64,000 nucleotides of DNA from Heminiphilus faecis (GTDB taxonomy: Bacteria > Bacteroidota > Bacteroidia > Bacteroidales > Muribaculaceae): the NCBI RefSeq assembly GCF_008728965.1, contig NZ_VSMC01000016.1:1-64000 (forward strand), read 5' to 3'. The notes under the pieces are model-generated. The model made no database searches, was not told the origin of the DNA, and was given only the letters and a program-made list of their open reading frames with translations. A program made the position numbers and the translations under genes. Below are positions 53,179-62,124 of the stretch, piece by piece (within the stretch, counting starts at the first letter, position 1; the number at the start of each line of letters is the position of its first letter).

Positions 53179-54640
53179 CAGAGGCATCTGTGTGATAATA
53201 CCAGTTTATAATAATGAGGGTACTATTGCAGACGTGGTGGGGCGAACGCTTCTCCACTGTGATGACGTAATTGTAGTGAATGACGGTTCTGCCGATTCGA
53301 CAAAAGAATGTTTGGAACGTATTGCCGGAATAACAATTATCAATTCTCCTAAGAATGAAGGAAAAGGGTCGGCATTGAGAAGAGGGTTTAGGAAAGCTTT
53401 GGATTTGGGTTTCGCTTATGCGATAACTCTTGATGCAGATGGGCAACACTATCCTGAAGATATTCCTCTGTTCTTGGATGCCAACATCGAACATCCGGGA
53501 TGTCTGATTGTCGGGTCCCGTGATTTAACCGGGGTTGTCAGATCTAAAGGAAGCTCGTTTGCAAATTCCTTTAGTAATTTTTGGTTTTGTGTTCAGACGT
53601 TGCATAGACTACCTGATACACAAACTGGTTATAGGCTTTATCCACTCAAAAAGTTAAAAGGGTTATCTTTCTTAACCTCACGTTATGAGGCGGAGCTTGA
53701 ATTGTTGGTATTTGCCTCGTGGCACGGTGTAAAGCTAATTTCAAAGCCGATAAATGTCTTCTACCCAAAACCGGAAGAACGGGTCTCCCATTTTAGACCC
53801 GGCCTTGATTTTACAAGAATTTCAATCTTGAACACGATACTGTGTGTTTTAGCTGTGATTTACGGTATTCCATGTTTCTTGTACAGAAGTCTGAAAACGG
53901 GCTTATTTACAATTACCACCTACATTGTGTATCTTGTCGGAGCTCTCACAATAACCCCCATTGCATTCGGAAAGGCTTGTTATACTAAACTGACAGGGAA
54001 ACCATCTTATAAACTGCATAATGTCGTGACAACATTCAGTAAGACAGTTGTTAAGTTACTCGGTTTGTTCGGTGCGAAAGTAAAAGTAGATAATAAATCA
54101 GGTGAAGACTTTAAGAAACCTGCATTGATTATATGCAACCATCAGAGTCAATTAGATTTAATGGTTCAATTGAGTCAGACAAACAGGATAATATTTCTGA
54201 CAAACGATTGGGTGTGGAAAAATCCTATATTTGGTGCCATTGTTCGGTGTGCGGAATACTATCCCGTCTCAGTGGGATTGGAAAAACTTTTGCCCAAGTT
54301 GCAAGAGTTGGTGGATAGAGGATACTCAATTTCAGTTTTTCCAGAGGGTACGAGATCAGAAGCGGAGGAAATTAACCGATTCCACAAAGGTGTATTCCAT
54401 ATTGCTAACACTCTGAATCTGGATATTTTGCCTCTTGTTGTTTATGGGACAGGGAAGGTTATGCCGAAACATGGATGGCTTATAAAGAGGTGGCCAATAT
54501 GGCTGAAAATAGGGAAAAGGATGAATCAAGAAGATTTGACCTCTTTGGGGACAACTCTACGGGCACAGGCCAAAAACCTGCGTGGAGAATACCAAACTAT
54601 TTACGATAACTTGAAAAATAGGATTGAAAGGAATGTCTAA
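53144..54640 (+). CDS. Glycosyltransferase-acyltransferase fusion
   Basis: A 498-residue bifunctional protein. Residues about 10-225 form a GT2 glycosyltransferase (VIIPVYNNEGTIADVVG, VVNDGSADST, TLDADGQHYPED). Two or more membrane segments follow (about 230-290). Residues about 315-490 are a PlsC-type acyltransferase with NHQSQLD (the HxxxxD motif) and FPEGTRS. The same pairing occurs in ApeJ-type proteins of aryl polyene clusters. It likely adds a sugar and an acyl group to the lipid anchor of the polyene. The ATG at 53144 is used, although nearby upstream ATGs remain possible. It overlaps the oxidoreductase gene by eight bases. Confidence 0.88.
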   Translation: MPNSHYKQSLHDRGICVIIPVYNNEGTIADVVGRTLLHCDDVIVVNDGSADSTKECLERIAGITIINSPKNEGKGSALRRGFRKALDLGFAYAITLDADGQHYPEDIPLFLDANIEHPGCLIVGSRDLTGVVRSKGSSFANSFSNFWFCVQTLHRLPDTQTGYRLYPLKKLKGLSFLTSRYEAELELLVFASWHGVKLISKPINVFYPKPEERVSHFRPGLDFTRISILNTILCVLAVIYGIPCFLYRSLKTGLFTITTYIVYLVGALTITPIAFGKACYTKLTGKPSYKLHNVVTTFSKTVVKLLGLFGAKVKVDNKSGEDFKKPALIICNHQSQLDLMVQLSQTNRIIFLTNDWVWKNPIFGAIVRCAEYYPVSVGLEKLLPKLQELVDRGYSISVFPEGTRSEAEEINRFHKGVFHIANTLNLDILPLVVYGTGKVMPKHGWLIKRWPIWLKIGKRMNQEDLTSLGTTLRAQAKNLRGEYQTIYDNLKNRIERNV

Positions 54641-56117
54641 ACAAAAGGTCATAATAATTGGTGCCGGACTTGGTGGTCTTGTATGTGCAGCCATTCTTGC
54701 AAAAGAGGGGCTTGATGTCACTGTTGTAGAAAAGAATCCACGTGTTGGAGGATGCCTACAAAGCTATTGCCGTGACAATGCAATATTTGATACAGGAATG
54801 CATATCTTTGGAGGTATGCACGAAGGCGGTAATATAAGAAGAATCTTTGATTATCTCGGTATTTCAGAGATGCTTAACATTCATGATCTTGATGCCACAA
54901 ACAGCATTGAAGTATTTGTAGATAAAGATAAAACAACCCAAACATTCTCAATGTACAGAGAGAGATTTGTAGAATCCCTCTCAAAGATTTTCCCGGAAGA
55001 AAAGAGCAATTTACAGAATTATCAAAATAAGGTGGACGAGGTTATGGAGCAAATGGATTTGTTCCATCTTCGGGCTGACCGTGGATTAAATACCGTTGGG
55101 AATGTTGATTTCAACCTTCCTGCGAATAAATTTATTTCTAAATATATCGACGATAATCGGCTGGTAGCCTTATTGGGCGCACTGAATGTTCTATATGCCG
55201 GTGAAGCGAATGTCACCCCGGCATTTTTACACTCCTCAATTTCCACTATATTCTTTAATGGTGCTTGCCGAATCGCCGGAGGTTATGAGACTCTTGCAAA
55301 TGCTTTGACGTCTGTTATAACAAATCATGGAGGGAAAATTCTTGTCAATAGTAAGGTAATCAAGATAAATTCTGACAATAAAGAAGTTACCAGTATTCTT
55401 ACTGACAATGGCAATATTCTCAAAGGGGATACTTTTGTATTGGCCTCCCCTGTGAATGAGTTGGAATCACTTATAGATAACCCCAGACTTTTGTCAAATG
55501 CCTACAAGTCTTTTATTTCCATAAAAGAAGATTCAATCTCATCCTTTATCGTAAATATCCGGCTTAAAAAAGATAAGATAGAATACAGTAATCGTATTGG
55601 TTTCTATTTGGAAAATTACGATACGACATGGGAAGATGAATCCTGTGCTGATATAAAGCGGTTTATGTATATGACACCACCTGTTGTCAATCAAGGAAAA
55701 TTCGCAGAAACACTCAACGTTGTGGCTCCTTTGAGATGGTCTGAAGTAGAACAATGGGAAAAGAACGTCAAAGGAGCAAGGGATAAGGATTACTATACCT
55801 TCAAGAATAAACTAATAGAATTCATATTAGACAAATTATCTGAGATATATCCAAGTCTTAGAGAAGCGGTGGAGTACATAGATTCCGCCACGCCTTTAAC
55901 AATCCACGATTTTACGGGTGTTAGGCATGGAGCTATGTGTGGTTTGCGCAAAGATTGTAATGATGCCATTCCATTTATTCCCTTGCGTACCAAGATTCCC
56001 AACTTGTTTCTTACAGGACAAAGTATAAATATGCATGGCTTTTGTGGCGTGACATTGACCGCAGTACAAACTTGTGAAGCGATTCTTGGCAAGGATTATC
56101 TTATCAATAAAATTTAA
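54633..56117 (+). CDS. CrtI/retinol-saturase-like FAD oxidoreductase
   Basis: A 494-residue flavoprotein with the N-terminal FAD-binding motif KVIIIGAGLGGLVCAAILA, the second signature VEKNPRVGGCLQSY, and a C-terminal FAD segment LFLTGQSINMHGFCGVTLTA. It belongs to the phytoene desaturase/all-trans-retinol 13,14-reductase group, whose substrates are conjugated polyenes. Here it could saturate, desaturate or isomerise a double bond of the polyene chain. The direction of the reaction is not readable. It starts inside the preceding stop and ends five bases before the esterase gene. Confidence 0.88.
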   Translation: MSKQKVIIIGAGLGGLVCAAILAKEGLDVTVVEKNPRVGGCLQSYCRDNAIFDTGMHIFGGMHEGGNIRRIFDYLGISEMLNIHDLDATNSIEVFVDKDKTTQTFSMYRERFVESLSKIFPEEKSNLQNYQNKVDEVMEQMDLFHLRADRGLNTVGNVDFNLPANKFISKYIDDNRLVALLGALNVLYAGEANVTPAFLHSSISTIFFNGACRIAGGYETLANALTSVITNHGGKILVNSKVIKINSDNKEVTSILTDNGNILKGDTFVLASPVNELESLIDNPRLLSNAYKSFISIKEDSISSFIVNIRLKKDKIEYSNRIGFYLENYDTTWEDESCADIKRFMYMTPPVVNQGKFAETLNVVAPLRWSEVEQWEKNVKGARDKDYYTFKNKLIEFILDKLSEIYPSLREAVEYIDSATPLTIHDFTGVRHGAMCGLRKDCNDAIPFIPLRTKIPNLFLTGQSINMHGFCGVTLTAVQTCEAILGKDYLINKI

Positions 56118-56122
56118 ACGAA

Positions 56123-56962
56123 ATGAAGAGAATCACCTCCATAATAGCTGCAATAATAATGACAATCAACTGTTTTGCCAAAATTAATATATGGGAAAAT
56201 ACAGATTGCCATAAAAAGGTAAAGCTAACTCCTTATATAGTCAATGGCGATAATAATATCGGGATTATTGTATGTCCCGGTGGGAGTTACTTTTGGCATG
56301 ATAGCGAAACCGAGGGGCATGAAGTGGCTAAATGGCTCAACAATAACGGAATTTCTGCGTTTGTTTTGGACTATCGAACTGCCTATGTCCCCGCATTTAT
56401 ATTCCATCATCGGTATCTATTTAGAGGAAATCGTTATCCTGACCCACAAGATGATTTACGACAGGCTATAAAAATAGTAAGAGAGAACGCAAGTGAGTTT
56501 GGGGTGGATTCTACTAAAATTGGGGCCATGGGATTTTCAGCAGGTGGACATCTCGTAATGTCTTCTGCAGAACTATTTGATCCGCAATATAGACCGAATT
56601 TTATTGTTCCGATATACCCTGTTGTTACCATGACTGAAAAATGCGTTCATAAAAGGTCTCGCAGAGGATTATTGGGTGATAATAAACAGAATGACCCGGA
56701 ATTAAAGAATTTACTTTCACTAGAAAGACATGTTCCGGAAGATTGTCCGCCTGTCTTTTTGGTGAATTGTAAGGATGACCCTATTGTGGATTACCACAAT
56801 TCTGTATTGTTGGATTCGGCTCTCACGTCAAAGAACATTCCTCATCAATATCTTTTGTTTGAGACAGGAGGACATGGATTTGGTGCATCTGAAACAAAGG
56901 GTTCTGCTGAATGCAGGGAATGGAAAGAAGCATTCCTAAACTGGATAAAGACAATATTCTGA
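56123..56962 (+). CDS. Secreted alpha/beta hydrolase (acetyl-esterase type)
   Basis: A 279-residue secreted esterase of the acetyl-xylan-esterase/BD-FAE-like group. The signal peptide is MKRITSIIAAIIMTINCFAK. The oxyanion region is IVCPGGSYFWHDSETEGHEV, the nucleophile elbow GAMGFSAGGHLVM, the acid NCKDDPIVDYH and the final His ETGGHGFGAS. It lies inside the polyketide operon between the CrtI-like gene and the MMPL exporter. A periplasmic esterase could trim or remodel the exported ester-linked product. This role is inferred. Confidence 0.85.
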   Translation: MKRITSIIAAIIMTINCFAKINIWENTDCHKKVKLTPYIVNGDNNIGIIVCPGGSYFWHDSETEGHEVAKWLNNNGISAFVLDYRTAYVPAFIFHHRYLFRGNRYPDPQDDLRQAIKIVRENASEFGVDSTKIGAMGFSAGGHLVMSSAELFDPQYRPNFIVPIYPVVTMTEKCVHKRSRRGLLGDNKQNDPELKNLLSLERHVPEDCPPVFLVNCKDDPIVDYHNSVLLDSALTSKNIPHQYLLFETGGHGFGASETKGSAECREWKEAFLNWIKTIF

Positions 56963-56977
56963 TAAAGATACTTCCAA

Positions 56978-59900
56978 ATGACTAAGATTGCACTCAAAAT
57001 ACATGACTTCATGCAGAGCCGCAGAAGGTTTTGCCTTCTGTCGTTTATCATAGTCACGTCAGTCCTCTCCTGCCTGTTGCTACGTCTGGATTTTAAAGAA
57101 GATATTTCGGATTTTCTTCCATTGGAAGGCAATCATCAGGAGGCGATGCAGGTCTATCAAGATGTGTCGGGGGCAAGTAAGATTATTGCCATATTTCAAG
57201 CGTCAGATTCGCTTAATGCAAATCCTGACGATATGGTGGAAGCAATCGATTATTTTGAAAATATCGTCTCTGAAAAAGATTCTGCTGCATATGTCAGGGA
57301 ATTGACTACGCAAATCAACTTGGAGAAGATTTCGGAATATACCGACTTCGTCTATTCTAATATCCCTTATTTCCTCTCCGAGGAAGATTATACGAGAATG
57401 GACAGTCTGCTGAATACCCCCGGCTATATTTTATCTCGGCTTGAAGAGGATAAGGAACTGTTAATGTTCCCCACATCCGGATTGCTGTCTGAAAATCTTC
57501 AAAGAGATCCGCTCAATCTTTTCTCTCCCTGCGTAGGTAGGCTTCAAAGTGGCCAGTCTGCAGATAATATTGAGATGTATGACGGTTATATCTTTACTCC
57601 GGATATGAGCCGCGCCTTGGTTCTAATGGAATCTCCATTTGGAAACAGTGAAACTCATAACAATGCCGTTTTAATGGATTTCCTTGCGGAACGGGCAAAC
57701 GAGGTTGAAAACGAGTTTTCAGGAGTGACTGTTCATTACATCGGGGGGCCGGCCATTGCAGTCGCCAATGCTACACAAATTAAAGAGGACAGTCTGTTAT
57801 CCATTGCAATTGCCGCAGTTCTGATTGTGGCGTTACTTATTATTGTATTTAGAAAGGCTTGGAACATTATCCTTATTGTCATTTCGGTTGGATGGGGATG
57901 GTTGTTCGCAATGGCGATGGTATCGGTGATTCATAGTAGTGTTTCATTGATTGTTGTGGGAATATCAAGCATTATACTCGGTATTGCAGTCAATTATCCG
58001 CTCCATCTGATAGCTCATACTGCGCACACAGGTTCGATGAAACAAGTGCTAAGAGAGATAATAGCTCCCTTGATAATAGGTAATATAACCACTGTAGGAG
58101 CGTTTGTTGCACTTGTCCCATTGAAAGCGGCTGCTCTCCGCGATTTGGGGATTTTCAGTGCTTTGATTCTTATTGGCACCATTTTATTTACCGTTGTATT
58201 TCTGCCTCATGCAGTTCGTAAAAAAGGAAACCGTCAACATGAGATTTCTGTCAAATGGCTAGATTGGTTGAGCAACATTAGACCGGAAAAAAAACGTTGG
58301 GTTGTCCTTGGCGTGGTGTTACTCACTGTCATATTTGGCTATTTTAGTCTCAAAACAGACTTTGACTCTAATATGAGCCATATAAATTTCATGACCGACC
58401 GTCAGAAAGCGGATATGGTATATTTTAAGGAACTGACAAGCAATAACTCAGACAACACTGAAACTTTATATGTTGTAAGCTCCGGAAACACGCTGGATGA
58501 GGCTATTGATAACAATGCCGCGTTAAGACCCAAACTCAAACAAGAACTTGCTTCGATTGATAGCGTTTATCAATCTGACATGCAATTTCTACCATCATCA
58601 AAACAGCAAGCTGAAAGATTGGAAAGGTGGACTAATTTTATAGCGACTCATAAAACTCTTTTGACAGATTCCTTGACGCAGGGGGTACTTACAAAGGGCT
58701 TCCAGAAAAAAGCATTCTCTCCCTTTGAAGATATTCTATCAGGAGAATATGCCCTCCAAGACAAAGACTTCTTTAGCCCTCTTAATTCCATTAATTCTCA
58801 GCACCTCAGCATTGACAGTATAAATGGGAAATACCGGGTTGTCAATCTGATTTCTGTGCAGAAAGACAAAATGGAAGTTCTCCGTCAAAAGATTGATAGC
58901 CTCGAAGGGTCCCATTTCTGCTTTGATGTGCAAAGTATGAACAGTGCTATTGCCAATGGCCTCTCAGACAACTTCAGCTATATTGGATGGGCCTGTAGTT
59001 TGATTGTGTTCTTTTTCCTATGGGCTTCTTTTGCCTCCATTGAATTGGCTTTGCTCTCGTTCCTGCCTATGGCAGTCAGTTGGATTTGGATTCTGGGAAT
59101 TATGGGAATGACCGGAATACAATTCAACATTGTCAATATTATTCTCGCTACTTTCATCTTTGGACAGGGAGATGATTACACAATCTTCATGACCGAAGGC
59201 TGTTGCTATGAATATGCTTTTAGGAAAAAGATGCTTGCTTCCTACAAAAGTTCGATTCTTGTGTCCGCTCTCATTATGTTCATCGGAATCGGAACTTTGA
59301 TATTTGCAAAACATCCGGCACTCCATTCATTGGCTGAGGTTACCATTGTTGGTATGCTCTCGGTTGTATTGATGGCTTATCTATTGCCTCCTTTGGTATT
59401 CAATTGGATCACAAAATCTCATGGCAAATATAGGAAACGCCCTCTAACGCTCGGACCGTTACTTCGTACTTGGTTCTGTGGAGCATGGTGGCTATCTCAA
59501 TTACTAATCGGATATATCTTGGGCTTCTTCCTGTTTATTATTGGTCCGAGGACACCAAAAACACTGGCTCTTTTCCATCGTTATGTCACTTGGTCACATA
59601 GAATTGACCTTAAATTGATGCCCGGTGTTAAATTCAGAATGCACAACCCGTATAATGAGACTTTGAATAAGCCCTGTGTTATCGTGTGCAACCATCAGTC
59701 CTTGCTCGACCCGATGTATTTTATGGCATGGAGTCCTAAGATTCTCATTGTGGCAAATGAGAGGTCAAGTATGAATCCGGTGGTTCGTATAATGTTCAAG
59801 TGGTTGGGATTCTATACAATCCGGCAGTCCAACTTTACTGCATGGAAGGATTCTTCTTTGGAGAGAGACTTGGAGATTTTCAAGAAGTATGTCGAGGAAG

Positions 59901-60550
59901 GCTATTCAATAGCCTTCTTTCCGGAAGGAATGCGTAATCCCGATTCTTCCATTCTCAGATGCCATAAAGGACCGTTCTATCTTGCAAAGCAACTTAACAT
60001 TGATGTTTTGCCTGTGTTGCTGCATGGCGTTAACTATCTTATGCCCATCCAAAGCTTTGCCTGCTACAAGGGAGAAATCAATATGCGGATAGGTAAACGG
60101 ATAACATCGTCAAGTCCTATATGGAATGAATCATACTCTGCATTCGCCCAGAATGTTCATCGCCACATGAAGGTTGAATACAAGGCAATGTGTTGCAAGT
60201 ATGAGACGGCAACCTATTTTGCATCTCTTGTAAAAGACCGTTATCGATATAAGGGGACGGAACTATTACAGGAAGTAACCCGTAACCTAAAAAAGCACAA
60301 CAATTATTCCGATTTGGTAGACCATACTCAACCGGGATGTGTTGTTATTAAAAATTGTGGATATGGTGAAATGGCTCTATTGATGGGTCTTGTCCATCCC
60401 GACATCAAGGTATTTGCAATTGATTCGGACGAAGAAAAAATAACAGTAGCAAAATATGCTGCTGAGGGAATTGTTACTAACGTAGAGTTTCAGACCTCTA
60501 TGGATTTATCAACGATAGAAAACTTAAAGCTTTATGAATTTTCAGTGTAA
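56978..60550 (+). CDS. MMPL exporter-acyltransferase-methyltransferase-like fusion
   Basis: A 1,190-residue protein in three parts. Residues 1 to about 815 are an RND/MMPL lipid exporter with two large periplasmic loops and about 12 membrane segments (GISSIILGIAVNYPLHLIAH; ILATFIFGQGDDYTIFMTEG). Residues about 830-1060 are a PlsC-type acyltransferase (NHQSLLDPMYF, FFPEGMRNPDSS). The last 120 residues look like part of a SAM-methyltransferase fold (KNCGYGEMALLMGLVHPDIK, VFAIDSDEEKITVAKYA). It should acylate the product and carry it across the inner membrane. It overlaps the next esterase gene by 17 bases. Confidence 0.88.
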   Translation: MTKIALKIHDFMQSRRRFCLLSFIIVTSVLSCLLLRLDFKEDISDFLPLEGNHQEAMQVYQDVSGASKIIAIFQASDSLNANPDDMVEAIDYFENIVSEKDSAAYVRELTTQINLEKISEYTDFVYSNIPYFLSEEDYTRMDSLLNTPGYILSRLEEDKELLMFPTSGLLSENLQRDPLNLFSPCVGRLQSGQSADNIEMYDGYIFTPDMSRALVLMESPFGNSETHNNAVLMDFLAERANEVENEFSGVTVHYIGGPAIAVANATQIKEDSLLSIAIAAVLIVALLIIVFRKAWNIILIVISVGWGWLFAMAMVSVIHSSVSLIVVGISSIILGIAVNYPLHLIAHTAHTGSMKQVLREIIAPLIIGNITTVGAFVALVPLKAAALRDLGIFSALILIGTILFTVVFLPHAVRKKGNRQHEISVKWLDWLSNIRPEKKRWVVLGVVLLTVIFGYFSLKTDFDSNMSHINFMTDRQKADMVYFKELTSNNSDNTETLYVVSSGNTLDEAIDNNAALRPKLKQELASIDSVYQSDMQFLPSSKQQAERLERWTNFIATHKTLLTDSLTQGVLTKGFQKKAFSPFEDILSGEYALQDKDFFSPLNSINSQHLSIDSINGKYRVVNLISVQKDKMEVLRQKIDSLEGSHFCFDVQSMNSAIANGLSDNFSYIGWACSLIVFFFLWASFASIELALLSFLPMAVSWIWILGIMGMTGIQFNIVNIILATFIFGQGDDYTIFMTEGCCYEYAFRKKMLASYKSSILVSALIMFIGIGTLIFAKHPALHSLAEVTIVGMLSVVLMAYLLPPLVFNWITKSHGKYRKRPLTLGPLLRTWFCGAWWLSQLLIGYILGFFLFIIGPRTPKTLALFHRYVTWSHRIDLKLMPGVKFRMHNPYNETLNKPCVIVCNHQSLLDPMYFMAWSPKILIVANERSSMNPVVRIMFKWLGFYTIRQSNFTAWKDSSLERDLEIFKKYVEEGYSIAFFPEGMRNPDSSILRCHKGPFYLAKQLNIDVLPVLLHGVNYLMPIQSFACYKGEINMRIGKRITSSSPIWNESYSAFAQNVHRHMKVEYKAMCCKYETATYFASLVKDRYRYKGTELLQEVTRNLKKHNNYSDLVDHTQPGCVVIKNCGYGEMALLMGLVHPDIKVFAIDSDEEKITVAKYAAEGIVTNVEFQTSMDLSTIENLKLYEFSV

Positions 60551-61880
60551 ACAGACATACGTTCCTAAAAAAGTATGTGGTGCAATATTGGCCGGTCTGA
60601 TATTGTTTTCCTCTCTTCATGTCAACGCTCAGGAACCAATTACCATCAATAGCGACAACTCTGTCACAATTACTTATATAGATCCGAAAGCCGAGAAAGT
60701 AGAAGTACAGGGTACATTCTTCCAAAAAGGGAATTCTTTAATTCCTATGGCTGGAATGTTCTCCAAAGATGGTAAAGCTGAAATGACGAACACTGGAAAT
60801 GGAGTTTGGACTTATACGTCGCAGCCGCTCAGTTCTGAACTCTACTGGTACGATTTCGTAGTGAATGAAGATTCTGTGCGTTTCGATAAAAGGAATAGGG
60901 ACACAACTCGGGATATAGGCTCTACCTATAACTATTTTATCATCAAGGGCGGGATTGGAGATAACTTTACTGATGCGCAAACAAAAAAAGGCACATTAGA
61001 ATATGATTGGTACCCATCATCGTTGAATGGAATGAGTAAACGCCGTATGGCTGTATATCTTCCTCACGGATACAAATCATCATCTCGACGCTATCCAGTC
61101 CTTTATCTCCTTCATGGTTCGGGAGGTGATGAAACTGCGTGGGCTGATTGCGGTCGTTTATCCCAAATAATGGATCATCTTATTGCAAATGGCACATGTG
61201 AACCAATGATTGTTGTCATGCCCAACGGCAATGTGGAGTTAGCAGCCGCTCCCGGAGAAGATCCTAACAATCCGAATGTTCAACCTTCTAGCAACAATGT
61301 TTCATCGATGTTTGGTAAATTCGAGAAATCATTTGTCCCCGAGATTGTCAATTATGTTGACAAGAATTATCGTACGGTTGCAGATAAGCAACATCGAGCC
61401 ATAGCTGGGTTGTCTCTTGGTGGCCTTCATACACTGTACACCTCATTAAATAATCCTAATGAATTTGATTACATTGGATTATTCTCGGCTCAAACAACAA
61501 ACGCTCTTGGAGACAAAAGTGTCGGCGGATTGAAAAGTATAGGAGAAGGTTGGAAGCAACTAAAGCAAGCACTTCCTTTTTTAGGGGGTGGTAGCGTTGA
61601 CCGAAAGATTAGCAGTATCACTGGAGGAGAATCCGATAAGAATTTGGATATATATGATAATTTTGATTGGAAATTGAAGAATTTCTTTAAGAAAAATCCC
61701 AGACTCTTCTATATCGCCGTAGGGAAGGATGATTTTACAAAGAAACTTAACGATGACTTAAGAAAAAAACTTAACAAGGGTTGCTATACTTTTTTGTATA
61801 ATGAATCAGATGGTGGACACACTTGGAGCAACTGGCGTAAGTATCTGATTGACTATCTTCCCCGATTGTTTAAAAATTGA
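60534..61880 (+). CDS. Secreted esterase with N-terminal E-set domain (feruloyl-esterase-like)
   Basis: A 448-residue secreted protein. After a signal peptide ending near LHVNAQ comes an early-set beta domain (residues about 38-145) and an esterase-D/feruloyl-esterase-type hydrolase (about 155-448), with VLYLLHGSGGDETAW, the nucleophile elbow GLSLGGLHTLY and the final His DGGHTWSNWR. This architecture is common in Bacteroidetes enzymes that cut aryl esters from plant polysaccharide. Inside an aryl-polyene-type operon it could release an aromatic starter outside the cell, or act on the ester bond of the product. Both are hypotheses. Confidence 0.85.
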   Translation: MNFQCKQTYVPKKVCGAILAGLILFSSLHVNAQEPITINSDNSVTITYIDPKAEKVEVQGTFFQKGNSLIPMAGMFSKDGKAEMTNTGNGVWTYTSQPLSSELYWYDFVVNEDSVRFDKRNRDTTRDIGSTYNYFIIKGGIGDNFTDAQTKKGTLEYDWYPSSLNGMSKRRMAVYLPHGYKSSSRRYPVLYLLHGSGGDETAWADCGRLSQIMDHLIANGTCEPMIVVMPNGNVELAAAPGEDPNNPNVQPSSNNVSSMFGKFEKSFVPEIVNYVDKNYRTVADKQHRAIAGLSLGGLHTLYTSLNNPNEFDYIGLFSAQTTNALGDKSVGGLKSIGEGWKQLKQALPFLGGGSVDRKISSITGGESDKNLDIYDNFDWKLKNFFKKNPRLFYIAVGKDDFTKKLNDDLRKKLNKGCYTFLYNESDGGHTWSNWRKYLIDYLPRLFKN

Positions 61881-61892
61881 TAACTACAGAAA

Positions 61893-62117
61893 ATGAAAGA
61901 ACATATTAGAACTTTACTGGAAGACCTTCTTCCTCTCGTAGATTTAGATTCGGACTTCCTTTTTGCCGAATTGGATTCTCTTGGCGTAACGACTATTTTG
62001 ATGGTGCTGTCTCAGGAATATGGCATTGAACTAGAAGCTAAAGATGCCACTCCCAAGAACCTCCGTTCGCTTGACAGCATAGTCGAAATGGTAAACCGTA
62101 GGCTGGCAGAAAAATAA
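61893..62117 (+). CDS. Acyl carrier protein 3, short
   Basis: A 74-residue carrier-protein-like sequence with the candidate phosphopantetheine Ser29 in FAELDSLGVTTILM. It is shorter than usual and lacks the DDLG run before the Ser, resembling carrier proteins paired with a dedicated ligase. It ends seven bases before the acyl-AMP ligase gene, so I infer that the ligase loads it, perhaps with the aromatic starter acid. Confidence 0.82.
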   Translation: MKEHIRTLLEDLLPLVDLDSDFLFAELDSLGVTTILMVLSQEYGIELEAKDATPKNLRSLDSIVEMVNRRLAEK

Positions 62118-62124
62118 AGGTTAT

